Source of the DNA: DASRHG01 sp035650655
GTDB taxonomy: Bacteria; Desulfobacterota; Binatia; DP-6
Assembly: GCA_035650655.1 (NCBI GenBank)
Contig: DASRHG010000053.1
Coordinates: 1-20,282, forward strand
Reading direction: 5' to 3'
Length of the DNA stretch: 20,282 nt
Under the pieces are notes generated by a model. The model did not search any database, was not told where the DNA came from, and saw only the letters and a program-made list of their open reading frames with translations. The first letter of the stretch is position 1, and the number at the start of each line of letters is the position of its first letter. This document shows, one piece after another, positions 1 to 7,594 of this stretch. Position numbers and translations under genes: made by a program.

Positions 1-10
1 GGCGCGGGTC

Positions 11-433
11 TCAGACGGTTCCATGGTCCACCTCCGGCCGAGCGAGCTTCGTCAGGATGACCGTCGCCCAGGCGTGCGTGTCGTCGTGCGTGAGCGAGAC
101 CTCCCCGCCGCCGATCCCCGCTCCGCGGAGCGCCGTGCCGAGCGCGGCCGCGAACCGGAGGACGGGGCGGCCGAGCGGGCCCGGCACCGTCGCGATGTCG
201 CGGAGCTCGAGCGCGCCGCGCCAGCCGGTCCCGAGCGCCTTCAGGACGGCCTCTTTCGCGGCGAAGCGCGCCGCGTAGTGCCGCCAGCGGAGCCGCCCCT
301 TCGACTCGCAGTACGCGACCTCGGCGGGCGCGAAGACCTTCTCGCGCGCGTGGGCGGTGCTCTCGAGGAGCCGGCGGACGCGGTCGATCGAGACGAGGTC
401 GGTGCCGAGGAGGATCGCCTCGATCGCCATCAT
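11..433 (-). CDS. acpS: holo-[acyl-carrier-protein] synthase AcpS
   Basis: The 140-residue product matches AcpS, which moves 4'-phosphopantetheine from CoA to the conserved serine of an acyl carrier protein. Near the N-terminus it has the GTDLVSIDRV segment, whose Asp12 is the family's Mg2+ ligand, and at 56-70 the signature RFAAKEAVLKALGTG with Glu61. The C-terminal SLTHDDTHAWATVIL strand is also typical, and the length is normal for the family (about 120-140). The gene is the last of the ten-gene operon in this window. The first ATG overlaps the stop of the upstream ketosynthase-like gene (ATGA), and a second ATG follows at 430, giving TGATG coupling, so either may be used. A pathway-borne AcpS suggests that the operon's unusual carrier protein is activated by its own enzyme; that is inference. 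Confidence 0.93.
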   Translation of the reverse strand: MMAIEAILLGTDLVSIDRVRRLLESTAHAREKVFAPAEVAYCESKGRLRWRHYAARFAAKEAVLKALGTGWRGALELRDIATVPGPLGRPVLRFAAALGTALRGAGIGGGEVSLTHDDTHAWATVILTKLARPEVDHGTV

Positions 434-1557
434 GCCGCCTCCAGGCGCACGGCGGCCGCGAAGCCCTCGTCGCCGAGCGCGTTCACGAGGACGCCCCGCG
501 CGAGCGACGCACCGCCCGGCCAACGGCCGGCGCCGAGCGCGGCCGCGCCGACGGCGACGTCGAGAAGCGCGCCCGCCGCGCCGAGCTCGCCGACCACCCG
601 GCGCGTGGCGTGGATCGGCGTCCCGGCGCCGAAGAGCGCGTCGACGGCGCGCCGCTCCGCGCGGTCGCGCGCGGGGGCGCCGTTCGAGCACCCGAGGACG
701 AGCGGCGCGCCCGCCGCCGCCCCGCGCGCGGCGCGCATCGCGCGCCCGAGCGCCTCGGCGACGTCGCCGTCCGGGGCGAGGCGGGTGGCACCGCCGGCGA
801 GCCGGGCGTGAATCGCCGCGCCCCGCGCGCGGGCCGCGGGCTCGGCCTCGAGCACGACGGCCGCCGCGCCCTCGGCGGGCACGCACCCCGCGCGCCCCGC
901 GTCGGCGAGGCCGCCGTCGGTCGCGCCGGCGAGGCGGCGCCACCAGGCGTCGAGCAGGCTGTCCGAGGCGAGCACCACCATCGCCCGCTGCTCGCCGCGC
1001 GCGATGCGGCGCGCCGCCTCGCGGAGCGCCACCAGCGCCGCGCTCCCGCGCCCGATGTACGTGCAGGTCGCGCCCCGGAGCGCGTTCGTCACCGCGGTGT
1101 GGTCCGCGGGCGAGCTCGCCATGCTGACGAGGAGATCCATCGGGTCGACGACGGCCGTGTAGACGTCCCACGCGCGGCCGGCCGTCGGCCCGTCCGCCGC
1201 GACGCGCGCGGCGCGGCGGAGCCGCGCCACGAGTCGGTCGCTCCCGGGCCGGATGCCGGCCGCGCCGAAGATGCCGACGTCGCGCGGCGCGAGGCCCGCG
1301 GCGCGGAGCCCCGCGGTCTCGATCGCGCGGCCTGCGGCGACGATGCCGAAGGTCGCGACGCGGCTCACGAGCTTCCGCTGCTTGCGCGGGAGGTAGCGGT
1401 CGAGCGGCAGCGCGTCCGCGTCGACGCGCCCCGCCGGCCGCCCCGCCGCGTCGGCCGCGAAGGCCGGCGTCCCGGCGTCGAGCCGCGCCGCGAGCGCGGC
1501 CGGGTCGCCGCCCCCGGGCGACACGACCCCGAGACCCGTCACGACGACGCCCGTCAT
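430..1557 (-). CDS. KS-D: catalytically dead ketosynthase-like (chain-length-factor-like) protein
   Basis: This 375-residue thiolase-fold protein starts like a FabF-type ketosynthase (MTGVVVTGLGVVSPGG). The catalytic positions are lost. In the segment TYIGRGSAALVALREA, aligned by eye with the usual TACSSSLVAL nucleophile region, Gly171 takes the place of the active Cys. The region expected to read HGTGT is LGCSNGAPARDRAE (Asn292), and the usual GHxxGAAG motif reads GELGAAGAL (Glu324 for His). This resembles chain length factors, the non-condensing partners of type II ketosynthases. It lies directly downstream of the intact KS-C with an ATGA overlap, the standard KS-CLF order, so a heterodimer with KS-C is the simplest reading. 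The alignment is by eye; the fold is clear and the precise role is inferred. Confidence 0.85.
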   Translation of the reverse strand: MTGVVVTGLGVVSPGGGDPAALAARLDAGTPAFAADAAGRPAGRVDADALPLDRYLPRKQRKLVSRVATFGIVAAGRAIETAGLRAAGLAPRDVGIFGAAGIRPGSDRLVARLRRAARVAADGPTAGRAWDVYTAVVDPMDLLVSMASSPADHTAVTNALRGATCTYIGRGSAALVALREAARRIARGEQRAMVVLASDSLLDAWWRRLAGATDGGLADAGRAGCVPAEGAAAVVLEAEPAARARGAAIHARLAGGATRLAPDGDVAEALGRAMRAARGAAAGAPLVLGCSNGAPARDRAERRAVDALFGAGTPIHATRRVVGELGAAGALLDVAVGAAALGAGRWPGGASLARGVLVNALGDEGFAAAVRLEAA

Positions 1558-2828
1558 GCCGGCGCTCCGAGGACGACGGCCGCGTTGATGCCGCCGAAGC
1601 CGAAGGACGTCTTGAGCGCGCGCGCGAAGCGGTGCGCCCGGGCCTCCACCGGCACGTAGTCGAGGTCGCACTGAGGGTCGCGCTCGCGGAGGTGCGCCGT
1701 CGGCGGGACGACGCCGCGGTTCATCGCGACCACGGTCGTCACTAGCTCGACCGCGGCCGAGGCGTGCACCAGGTGCCCGATCATCGACTTCGTCGAGCTC
1801 ACGGGGAGGCGCCGGGCGGCGTCGCCGAGCGCGCCGTGGAGCACCCTCGTCTCGACGCGGTCGTTCATCGGCGTCGAGCTGCCGTGCGCGTTCACGTAGC
1901 CGAGGTCCCCGGGCGCGACGCCCGCGTCGGCGAGCGCGCGGCGCACGGCGTCGATGGCCGCGACGCCGTCGGGATGCTCGTCGGAGAGCCGGTACGCGTC
2001 GCAGGTGAGGGCCGCGCCGAGCCACTCGGCGTGAATGCGCGCCCCGCGCGCGACCGCGCTCTCCCAGGCCTCGAGGACGACGACGCCGCCCCCCTCCCCC
2101 ATGACGAAGCCGTCGCGACGCCGGTCGTACGGCCGCGAGGCCGTCTCCCACTCGGCGTTGTTCCGCGAGAGCGCCTGCATGCGCGCGAAGGCCGCCATGC
2201 CGAGGAAGTTCACCATCGAGTCCGCGCCGCCCGTCACCATGACGTCCGCCTCGCCGTCGCGGATCGCGGCCGCGGCGGTCGCCATCGCCTGGGCGGAGGC
2301 GGGGCACGACGTCATGACCATCGCGCCCGGACCCGCGGCGCCGCAGCGGCGCGCGACCTCGCCGACGACCGTCTCCGGGCGGAGGAAGAGGCCGAACGTC
2401 TCCGGGCCGCCATGCGCCGGCACGAGCGCGTCCCACACCGCGTCGGCGAGCGCCGCCCCGTCCTCGCCGCCGCGCCAGCGGCCGAGGAAATCGATCTCGT
2501 CGGCGAACCACGCGCTGTCGAGGCCGGTGTAGCCGACGGCGAGCGCGACGCCGATCCGCTCGGGGTCGACCGTCCCGGGCGGGAGCGCCGCATCGGCCCA
2601 CGCCTCGGCCGCGGCGTCGAGCGCGAAGCGGCGGGTGCGCTGGCCGGGCGCGCGCTCGTCGATGCCCGGCACCTCGCACGCGAACTGCACCGGGAAGCTC
2701 GTCGTGTCGAAGAGCGTGATCGGGCGCGCGGCGCTCCGGCCCGCCTCGAGCGCGGCCCAGAGCCGGGCCACGCCGTGCCCGAAGGGCGTCACGACGCCGA
2801 GCCCGGTGACGGCGACGCGCCGCCTCAC
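1554..2828 (-). CDS. KS-C: beta-ketoacyl-ACP synthase, FabF type
   Basis: This full-length 424-residue condensing enzyme would perform decarboxylative Claisen condensation of malonyl-ACP with an acyl chain. The N-terminus RRVAVTGLGVVTPFGHG is typical of KAS II. The catalytic triad is present: Cys175 in MTSCPASAQAM, His315 in NAHGSSTPMND and His352 in GHLVHASAAVEL. The C-terminal SFGFGGINAAVVL strand is also canonical. The nucleophile context SCPAS, rather than the common ACATG or ACSSS, marks a divergent subfamily. The start is a GTG that overlaps the TGA of the upstream ketoreductase by four bases; no better start is needed because the conserved N-terminus begins there. It is followed by KS-D with an ATGA overlap, its likely chain-length partner. 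Confidence 0.93.
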   Translation of the reverse strand: MRRRVAVTGLGVVTPFGHGVARLWAALEAGRSAARPITLFDTTSFPVQFACEVPGIDERAPGQRTRRFALDAAAEAWADAALPPGTVDPERIGVALAVGYTGLDSAWFADEIDFLGRWRGGEDGAALADAVWDALVPAHGGPETFGLFLRPETVVGEVARRCGAAGPGAMVMTSCPASAQAMATAAAAIRDGEADVMVTGGADSMVNFLGMAAFARMQALSRNNAEWETASRPYDRRRDGFVMGEGGGVVVLEAWESAVARGARIHAEWLGAALTCDAYRLSDEHPDGVAAIDAVRRALADAGVAPGDLGYVNAHGSSTPMNDRVETRVLHGALGDAARRLPVSSTKSMIGHLVHASAAVELVTTVVAMNRGVVPPTAHLRERDPQCDLDYVPVEARAHRFARALKTSFGFGGINAAVVLGAPA

Positions 2829-3580
2829 AGCCTGTACCCTCCCCCCACCTGGAGGATCGTCCCGGTCACGTACGAGGCCGCGTCGGAGAGGAGCCAGAGG
2901 ACGGCCGCCGCCACCTCCGCGAGCGTCCCGAAGCGGCGGAGCGGGATGCGGTCGAGGACGCCCCCGTCGAGGAGGCGCGCGTTCTTCGAGGTGAGCTGAT
3001 CCGTCGTCGGGATGATGCCCGGCGCGACGGCGTTGACGCGCACGCCGCGCGGTCCGAGCTCGATCGCGAGCGCGCGCGTGAGCCCGTTCACGCCGCTCTT
3101 CGACGCCGCGTAGTTCGACTGCCCGGCTTCGGGGCGCTCGCCCGCGACCGAGCTCACGTTCACGATCGCGCCCGCGCGCTGGCGGAGCATCGGGCGGCAC
3201 GCGGCCCGGATCACGTGGAACGAGCCGAGGAGGTTCGTGTCGACGACCGTGTCGAAGTCCTCGTCCGCCATCTCGCCGAGGAGGAGGTCGCGGCTCACGC
3301 CCGCGTTGTTCACGAGGCAGTCGAGGCGGCCCTCGCGCGCCGCGATCTCGCGCACCAGGCGGTCGACGGCGTCCGGGTCGCGCACGTCGAGCGCGTGCGC
3401 CGTGAGGGGGTGGGGAGCCTCGCGCCGTGCGCGCGCGCGCGCCTCCTCGCTCCGCGTGTGGTACGTGAAGTGGACCCGCGCGCCCGCGTCCGCGAGCGCC
3501 GCGACCACCGCGCTCCCGATGCCGTGCGACCCGCCGGTCACGAGCGCGACGCGGCCCGCGAAGTGGTACGCGACGGTCAC
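2825..3580 (-). CDS. fabG: 3-oxoacyl-ACP reductase, second of two (FabG family SDR)
   Basis: This classical short-chain dehydrogenase/reductase of 251 residues would reduce 3-oxoacyl-ACP to 3-hydroxyacyl-ACP with NAD(P)H. The Rossmann motif TGGSHGIG is at 15-22 and NNAG at 91-94. The catalytic set is Asn116, Ser144 (NVSSVAG), Tyr157 and Lys161 (SNYAASK). The C-terminus YVTGTILQVGGGY is typical of FabG. The start is GTG in a GTGA overlap with the stop of the other reductase, and its own stop overlaps KS-C. The two reductases differ clearly in sequence (for example NNAG against NNVG), so this is not a recent duplication; they may act at different chain lengths or with different KS pairs, as seen in aryl-polyene-type clusters. 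The fold and enzyme class are sure; the substrate is inferred from neighbours. Confidence 0.9.
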   Translation of the reverse strand: MTVAYHFAGRVALVTGGSHGIGSAVVAALADAGARVHFTYHTRSEEARARARREAPHPLTAHALDVRDPDAVDRLVREIAAREGRLDCLVNNAGVSRDLLLGEMADEDFDTVVDTNLLGSFHVIRAACRPMLRQRAGAIVNVSSVAGERPEAGQSNYAASKSGVNGLTRALAIELGPRGVRVNAVAPGIIPTTDQLTSKNARLLDGGVLDRIPLRRFGTLAEVAAAVLWLLSDAASYVTGTILQVGGGYRL

Positions 3581-4317
3581 AGGCAGAGCCCTCCCGCGAC
3601 GCCGATCACCTCGCCGGTCACGTAGGACGCGCGCGGGCCGGCGAGGAACTCGACGAGCGCCGTCACGTCCGCCAGCTCCCCGAACCGCCCCGCCGGAATC
3701 GCGCGCACGATCTCCGGGCGCGCCTGCAGGAACGGCCGGGACAGGTCGGTCAGGATGAAGCCCGGGGCGACGGCGTTCACGGTGATGCCGCGAGGGGCCA
3801 GCTCCGCGGCGAGCGCGCGCGTGAAGCCGTGGATCGCGGCCTTGGAGGCGACGTAGTTCGACTGGCCCGCGGCGCCCGGGTTGCGCCCCACGATCGACGT
3901 CACGTTCACGATCCGGCCCCGGCGGCGGCGGAGCATGTGGCGGACCGCCGCGCGCGTGAAGAGGAAGGTCGTCCGGAGGTTCGTGTCGAGCACGTCCTTC
4001 CACTCCGTGCCCATCGCCGCCGCGACCCCGTCGCGGACCTTGCCGACGTTGTTCACGAGCACGTCGAGCCGCCCGAAGCGCGCGACGGCCGCGTCGACGG
4101 CGGCCGTCACGCCCCGGGCGTCCGCGCCGTCGGCCCGGAACGCCGCGGCCGTGCCGCCCGCGGCCGCGATCCGGGCGACGACCGCCTCCGCCTTCTCGCG
4201 CTCGACCCGCCAGGTGAGCGCCACGGCCCGGCCCGTCGCGGCCAGGTGCTCGGCGATGGCGGCGCCGATGCCGCGCGACCCGCCGGTCACGAGCGCGACC
4301 TCGCGTCCTTCCCTCAT
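3577..4317 (-). CDS. fabG: 3-oxoacyl-ACP reductase, first of two (FabG family SDR)
   Basis: This SDR family ketoreductase has 246 residues. The cofactor motif TGGSRGIG lies at 11-18, with an arginine after it that usually goes with NADPH preference. NNVG at 89-92 replaces the common NNAG. The catalytic residues are Asn113, Ser141 (NVTSIVG), Tyr155 and Lys159 (SNYVASK). The C-terminus YVTGEVIGVAGGL follows the FabG pattern. The ATG overlaps the stop of KS-B (ATGA), and the stop overlaps the GTG of the second reductase. Together with the dehydratase and ketosynthases it completes a condense-reduce-dehydrate cycle. No enoyl reductase is seen in the window, which would favour an unsaturated (polyene-like) product unless a housekeeping FabI takes part. 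Confidence 0.9.
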   Translation of the reverse strand: MREGREVALVTGGSRGIGAAIAEHLAATGRAVALTWRVEREKAEAVVARIAAAGGTAAAFRADGADARGVTAAVDAAVARFGRLDVLVNNVGKVRDGVAAAMGTEWKDVLDTNLRTTFLFTRAAVRHMLRRRRGRIVNVTSIVGRNPGAAGQSNYVASKAAIHGFTRALAAELAPRGITVNAVAPGFILTDLSRPFLQARPEIVRAIPAGRFGELADVTALVEFLAGPRASYVTGEVIGVAGGLCL

Positions 4318-5288
4318 CGGGCGGCCTCCAGGACGACGGCCGCGCCGGCGAGGTCGCGGTCGGCGAGCGCGCACACGGCGCGCCGGCCCGCGGCGAGGCC
4401 GTCGAGCGTCGCGAGCACGGCGAGGGGCGCGTGCGCGTTCCCGCGCGCGAGCGCGGGCGGCGGCGCCGCACCCGCCTCGACCGCGGCCGACGCGGGATCG
4501 AGCCCCGCGCGTGCGAGCGCCCGGGCCCGCGCGACCTCGCGGAGGGCCTGCGGCGAGCAGTTGCGGCCGACGGGGCACGCGACGCCGAGCACCCGGCCGC
4601 GGATCACGGCGCCCCGCGCGCGCGCCGCCGCCTCGCGCTCGAGCACGAGGAACGCAGCCGCCCCCGGGCCGTCGTCGCCGGCGCCGGCGAGCGCCTCGAG
4701 CGCGCGGCCGACGGGGTCGAAGCCCAGGTCGACGCCGCCGACGAGCGCCACGTCGACCGCCCCCTCGCGCACCATCTCGAAGCCGTCGAGGAGCGCCTGC
4801 GCCGCGGCGCAGGTGCTGCCGCCGAACGTCCGCGTCGGTCCCTGCGCGCCGAGGCTGATCGAGAGGTGGAGCGCGACGCGATTCGACAGGTACTGGAGGA
4901 GGTGGAGCGGGTTCACCCGCCGGAGCACCTCGGCGAAGAAGCGCGCCGGCGGCTCGCCGGCGGTCGACGCGAGCGCGTCCGACATCCCGGGGTGCATGCG
5001 CGTCGACATCCGCGTGCCCACGAGGACCGCGGGGCGGCGCGCGGCGAGCGCGCCCGGCGCGAGGCCGGCGTCGGCGAGCGCGCGCGTGGCGGCGAGCTGC
5101 GCCGCGAGGACGTCCGCGCACATGAGGCGCGCGCTCTTGTCGCGCCCGCCCCGCACGGCCGTGAGCCGGCGGCGGAGCGCGTCCTCCGTCGGCTCGACCG
5201 CGACCGCGCCGGGCGGGAGCCCCGCGACCGCGTCCGGCGGGCCCGCGACGACGGCGCCCGCGCCCGTCACGACGACGCCGTCCGTCAC
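4314..5288 (-). CDS. KS-B: short ketosynthase-like protein with Cys but no HGT motif
   Basis: This thiolase-fold protein has only 324 residues, against about 410 for complete ketosynthases. A nucleophile region is recognisable, FGGSTCAAAQALLDG with Cys160, preceded by the family's SISLGAQGPTRT strand. Downstream, the usual GEGAG and HGTGT segments cannot be found; the only candidate for the second catalytic His is His286 in RGNAHAPLAVLATL, where GHxxGAAGA would align. It therefore keeps a possible acyl-holding Cys but lacks a complete catalytic triad. Such proteins act as chain-length factors or priming partners in other type II systems; pairing with KS-A, two genes upstream, is inferred from the operon. 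The GTG start overlaps the dehydratase stop (GTGA). The shortening is not a frameshift, since the reading frame is clean to the overlap with the next gene. Confidence 0.82.
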   Translation of the reverse strand: MTDGVVVTGAGAVVAGPPDAVAGLPPGAVAVEPTEDALRRRLTAVRGGRDKSARLMCADVLAAQLAATRALADAGLAPGALAARRPAVLVGTRMSTRMHPGMSDALASTAGEPPARFFAEVLRRVNPLHLLQYLSNRVALHLSISLGAQGPTRTFGGSTCAAAQALLDGFEMVREGAVDVALVGGVDLGFDPVGRALEALAGAGDDGPGAAAFLVLEREAAARARGAVIRGRVLGVACPVGRNCSPQALREVARARALARAGLDPASAAVEAGAAPPPALARGNAHAPLAVLATLDGLAAGRRAVCALADRDLAGAAVVLEAAR

Positions 5289-5743
5289 GCGGCGCCTCCC
5301 TGCGCGAGCACGCCGACGAAGGCGCGCGCGGCGTCGAGCGAGCGGTCGTAGAGCCGGAGCGGGTCGTCGGCGGGCGGCTCGGGGAAGAGGAAGCCGAGCT
5401 CCGCCGAGACGGCACACTGGCCGTCCACCTCGCCGACGGCCTCGATCCGCCCGTCGTCCGTCCGGCGGACGCGGACCTCGAGCCGGTCGCCGGGCCGGAC
5501 GAACCGCCGGAAGCGCGCCCGCGCGATGTCGTGCACGACCGGCCAGCGCGTGAAGCCGTTCGAGGCGGCGAGGAAGACGGTCGCCGCCTGGATGAACGTC
5601 TCCATCACGAGGGCGCCCGGCATGACGGGGAACCCGGGGAAGTGCTGCATGAAGTAGTCCTCGGAGAGCGCGCAGCACTTGACGAAGCGCGCCCGCGCCC
5701 CGGGCTCGAGCTCGAGCAGGCGGTCGAGGAAGACGAAGGTCAC
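5285..5743 (-). CDS. 3-hydroxyacyl-ACP dehydratase, FabZ/FabA-like hotdog
   Basis: This single hotdog domain of 152 residues carries the dehydratase signature HFPGFPVMPGALVMETFIQA. His34 and Glu48 fit the FabZ/FabA catalytic pair that removes water from 3-hydroxyacyl-ACP to give the trans-2-enoyl product. The central HDIARARFRRFVRPGDRLEV strand is the second conserved part of FabZ. The protein has about 20 extra residues at the C-terminus compared with typical FabZ (about 140). The start is GTG overlapping the carrier protein's stop (GTGA). Of the two hotdog proteins of the operon this is the one with intact catalytic motifs, so it is the probable dehydratase of the pathway. Confidence 0.91.
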   Translation of the reverse strand: MTFVFLDRLLELEPGARARFVKCCALSEDYFMQHFPGFPVMPGALVMETFIQAATVFLAASNGFTRWPVVHDIARARFRRFVRPGDRLEVRVRRTDDGRIEAVGEVDGQCAVSAELGFLFPEPPADDPLRLYDRSLDAARAFVGVLAQGGAA

Positions 5744-6333
5744 GCCGCCCGCTCCTCGGCGGCTGCGAGCCGCTGCTCGACGAAGTGGACGAGCCGGCCG
5801 ATCGTGAAGACGGTCGACATCGCGCGCCAGAAGCTCTCGTCGAAGCCCGACTGCATCGCGGCCTCGACGATCGCGTCCTTCGCGGGGCCGTCGATCGGCC
5901 CCAAGAGGACCTGGCCGAGCCGGTCGAGGAGGTCGTGCGTGCCGAGCTCCGCGTAGCGGCGGCGGTGCGCCGCGTCGATCGCGATGCCATGCCGCCGCTC
6001 GATCTCGGCGAGGATCGCGGCGATCGGCTTCTCGGAGTACGCCGCCAGCTCCTCGGCCCCGATCGCGACGCCGTAGTCCTCCGCGACGACCTTCGCCAGC
6101 TCGGGGACGGGCAGCTGCCCCGTCGTCTGGCTGAACAGCTCCGTCCACGCGCGGGTCGGGAGGCTCACGTCGTAGACCTCCTCGAGCCGGAACGAGATGT
6201 CGAGGAAGTCGATCGACTCGGCGCCGAGGTCCGCGACCAGGCGCGACTCGCGCGTCACCTCCTCCGGGTCGACGCCGAGGGCGTCGACCACGATGTCGCG
6301 GACGACGTCAAATACGGGCTTCTTCTCGCTCAT
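5740..6333 (-). CDS. acyl carrier protein with a large internal insertion
   Basis: This 197-residue protein begins as a normal acyl carrier protein: VRDIVVDALGVDPEEV (helix I), then DLGAESIDFLDISFRLEEVY, where Ser40 is the expected phosphopantetheine site (ESI instead of the usual DSL). A standard ACP ends within about 80 residues. Here about 110 residues follow (roughly 62-172), and the protein then closes with TVFTIGRLVHFVEQRL (174-189), which looks like the last ACP helix (compare TVGDLVDYI-type ends). The simplest reading is one ACP fold with a helical insertion between helices II and IV. The start is chosen by a strong ribosome site, AAGGAGA seven bases before the ATG. It overlaps the end of KS-A by 26 bases, unlike the 4-base overlaps elsewhere. 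No second carrier protein is present in the operon. Confidence 0.88.
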   Translation of the reverse strand: MSEKKPVFDVVRDIVVDALGVDPEEVTRESRLVADLGAESIDFLDISFRLEEVYDVSLPTRAWTELFSQTTGQLPVPELAKVVAEDYGVAIGAEELAAYSEKPIAAILAEIERRHGIAIDAAHRRRYAELGTHDLLDRLGQVLLGPIDGPAKDAIVEAAMQSGFDESFWRAMSTVFTIGRLVHFVEQRLAAAEERAA

Positions 6334-7594
6334 GATCCGCTCTCCTTCCGAGGTTCGATCGGGGGTGGGTGAGGACGAGGCAGGCGTTCTGCCCGCCGAA
6401 GCCGAACGAGCTCGAGCAAATCGCCTCGAGCCGCGCACGGCGCGGCACGTTCGGCGTGACGTCGATGTCGCAGCGCGGGTCCGGTTCCCGGAAGTGCAGC
6501 GTCGGCGGCACCGTCTGCTCGGCGAGCGCGCGCACGCAGACGACGGCCTCGAGCGCGCCGCTCGCCGCCATCAGGTGCCCCGTCGCGCCCTTCGTCGAGC
6601 TCATGGCCGGCATCGCGCGGCCGGCGAACGCCCGCTTCAGGGCCGCGACCTCGGCGCGGTCGTTCATCGCGGTCGACGTGCCGTGCGCGTTCACGTAGTC
6701 GACCGTCTCGAGGCCCGCGTCGGCGAGCGCCTCGCGGATCGCGCGCGCCGCCGTCCGCCCCTCCTCGTCGGGGTCCGTCAGGTGCCGCGCGTCGGCCGTC
6801 GATGCGAAGCCGGCGAGCCGTGCGAGGACGCGGGCGCCGCGCGCGCGCGCGTGCGCCGCGCTCTCGAGGACGAGCGCCGCGCCGCCCTCGCCGATCACCA
6901 TGCCGTCCCGCGTGCGGTCGAAGGGCCGCGACGCGGTCTCCGGGCTGTCGTTGCGCCGCGACGTCATCTGGAGGATCGCCGTCGCGCCGAACGCGATCGG
7001 GTTCACCTTGCAGTCGCCGGCGCCGACGAGCGCCACGGGTACGCGCCCGCTTCGCACCGCGCGCAGCCCGGCGCCGATCGCCTCGGTCGCGGATGCGCAC
7101 GCCGCCGCGACCATGCTCACCGTCTCGACGCGGCCGCATCGCGCCTCGACGCCGCGGAGGAAGCGCTCGGGGAGGCCCCACGCGAGGTCGTCGCCGCCCG
7201 TCGCCGCGAGCCGACGCGCGTCGACCCGCCCGCCGGCGAGCGCCGCGGCGAGACGGTGGCCGATCGCGGCGAAATCGTAGAAGGGCGACTCGAAGCCGAA
7301 GTGCACTTCGCACGGCGCGCCCGCGACCGCGGCGGCGTCGAGCCCGGCGTCGGCGAGCGCGTCGTCGAGGGCGGCGAGCGCGTAGCGGAAGCTCCACTCG
7401 GCGTCCGGGTCGGGGAGCGCCGCGCGGACGTCCTCCGGCACCTGTGCGGCGAAGCGCGTCGGGAGGCCCCGCGTGTCGAAGCGCTCGACGGGGCGGACGC
7501 CCGTTCCCGCGCCGAGGACGCCCGCCCAGAGCGCGTCGACGCCGCGGCCGAAGGGGTGGACGGCCCCGACGCCGGTCACGACCACGTCCGTCAT
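6308..7594 (-). CDS. KS-A: beta-ketoacyl-ACP synthase, FabF type
   Basis: This complete condensing enzyme has 428 residues. It starts MTDVVVTGVGAVHPFGRG and keeps the full triad: Cys166 in MVAAACASATEAIG, His304 in VNAHGTSTAMND and His340 in TGHLMAASGALEAV. DGMVIGEGGAALVLE and SSFGFGGQNACLVL are further FabF marks. The ATG overlaps the stop of the first gene of the operon (ATGA). The last 15-20 residues (SNLGRRADHEREEARI) are charged, and their codons contain the ribosome site and start of the carrier gene. It is one of two intact ketosynthases in the operon. KS-B, three genes downstream and short of catalytic residues, is its possible partner. Confidence 0.94.
   Translation of the reverse strand: MTDVVVTGVGAVHPFGRGVDALWAGVLGAGTGVRPVERFDTRGLPTRFAAQVPEDVRAALPDPDAEWSFRYALAALDDALADAGLDAAAVAGAPCEVHFGFESPFYDFAAIGHRLAAALAGGRVDARRLAATGGDDLAWGLPERFLRGVEARCGRVETVSMVAAACASATEAIGAGLRAVRSGRVPVALVGAGDCKVNPIAFGATAILQMTSRRNDSPETASRPFDRTRDGMVIGEGGAALVLESAAHARARGARVLARLAGFASTADARHLTDPDEEGRTAARAIREALADAGLETVDYVNAHGTSTAMNDRAEVAALKRAFAGRAMPAMSSTKGATGHLMAASGALEAVVCVRALAEQTVPPTLHFREPDPRCDIDVTPNVPRRARLEAICSSSFGFGGQNACLVLTHPRSNLGRRADHEREEARI
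6341..6347 (-). promoter_or_regulatory. strong Shine-Dalgarno site of the carrier protein
   Basis: The minus strand reads AAGGAGA, then seven bases (GCGGATC), then the ATG of the acyl carrier protein. It lies inside the 3' end of the KS-A gene. It is the clearest ribosome site inside the operon, where most other genes start in ATGA/GTGA overlaps. It settles the start of the carrier protein and would let it be made in excess over the enzymes, as carrier proteins usually are. Confidence 0.8.
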
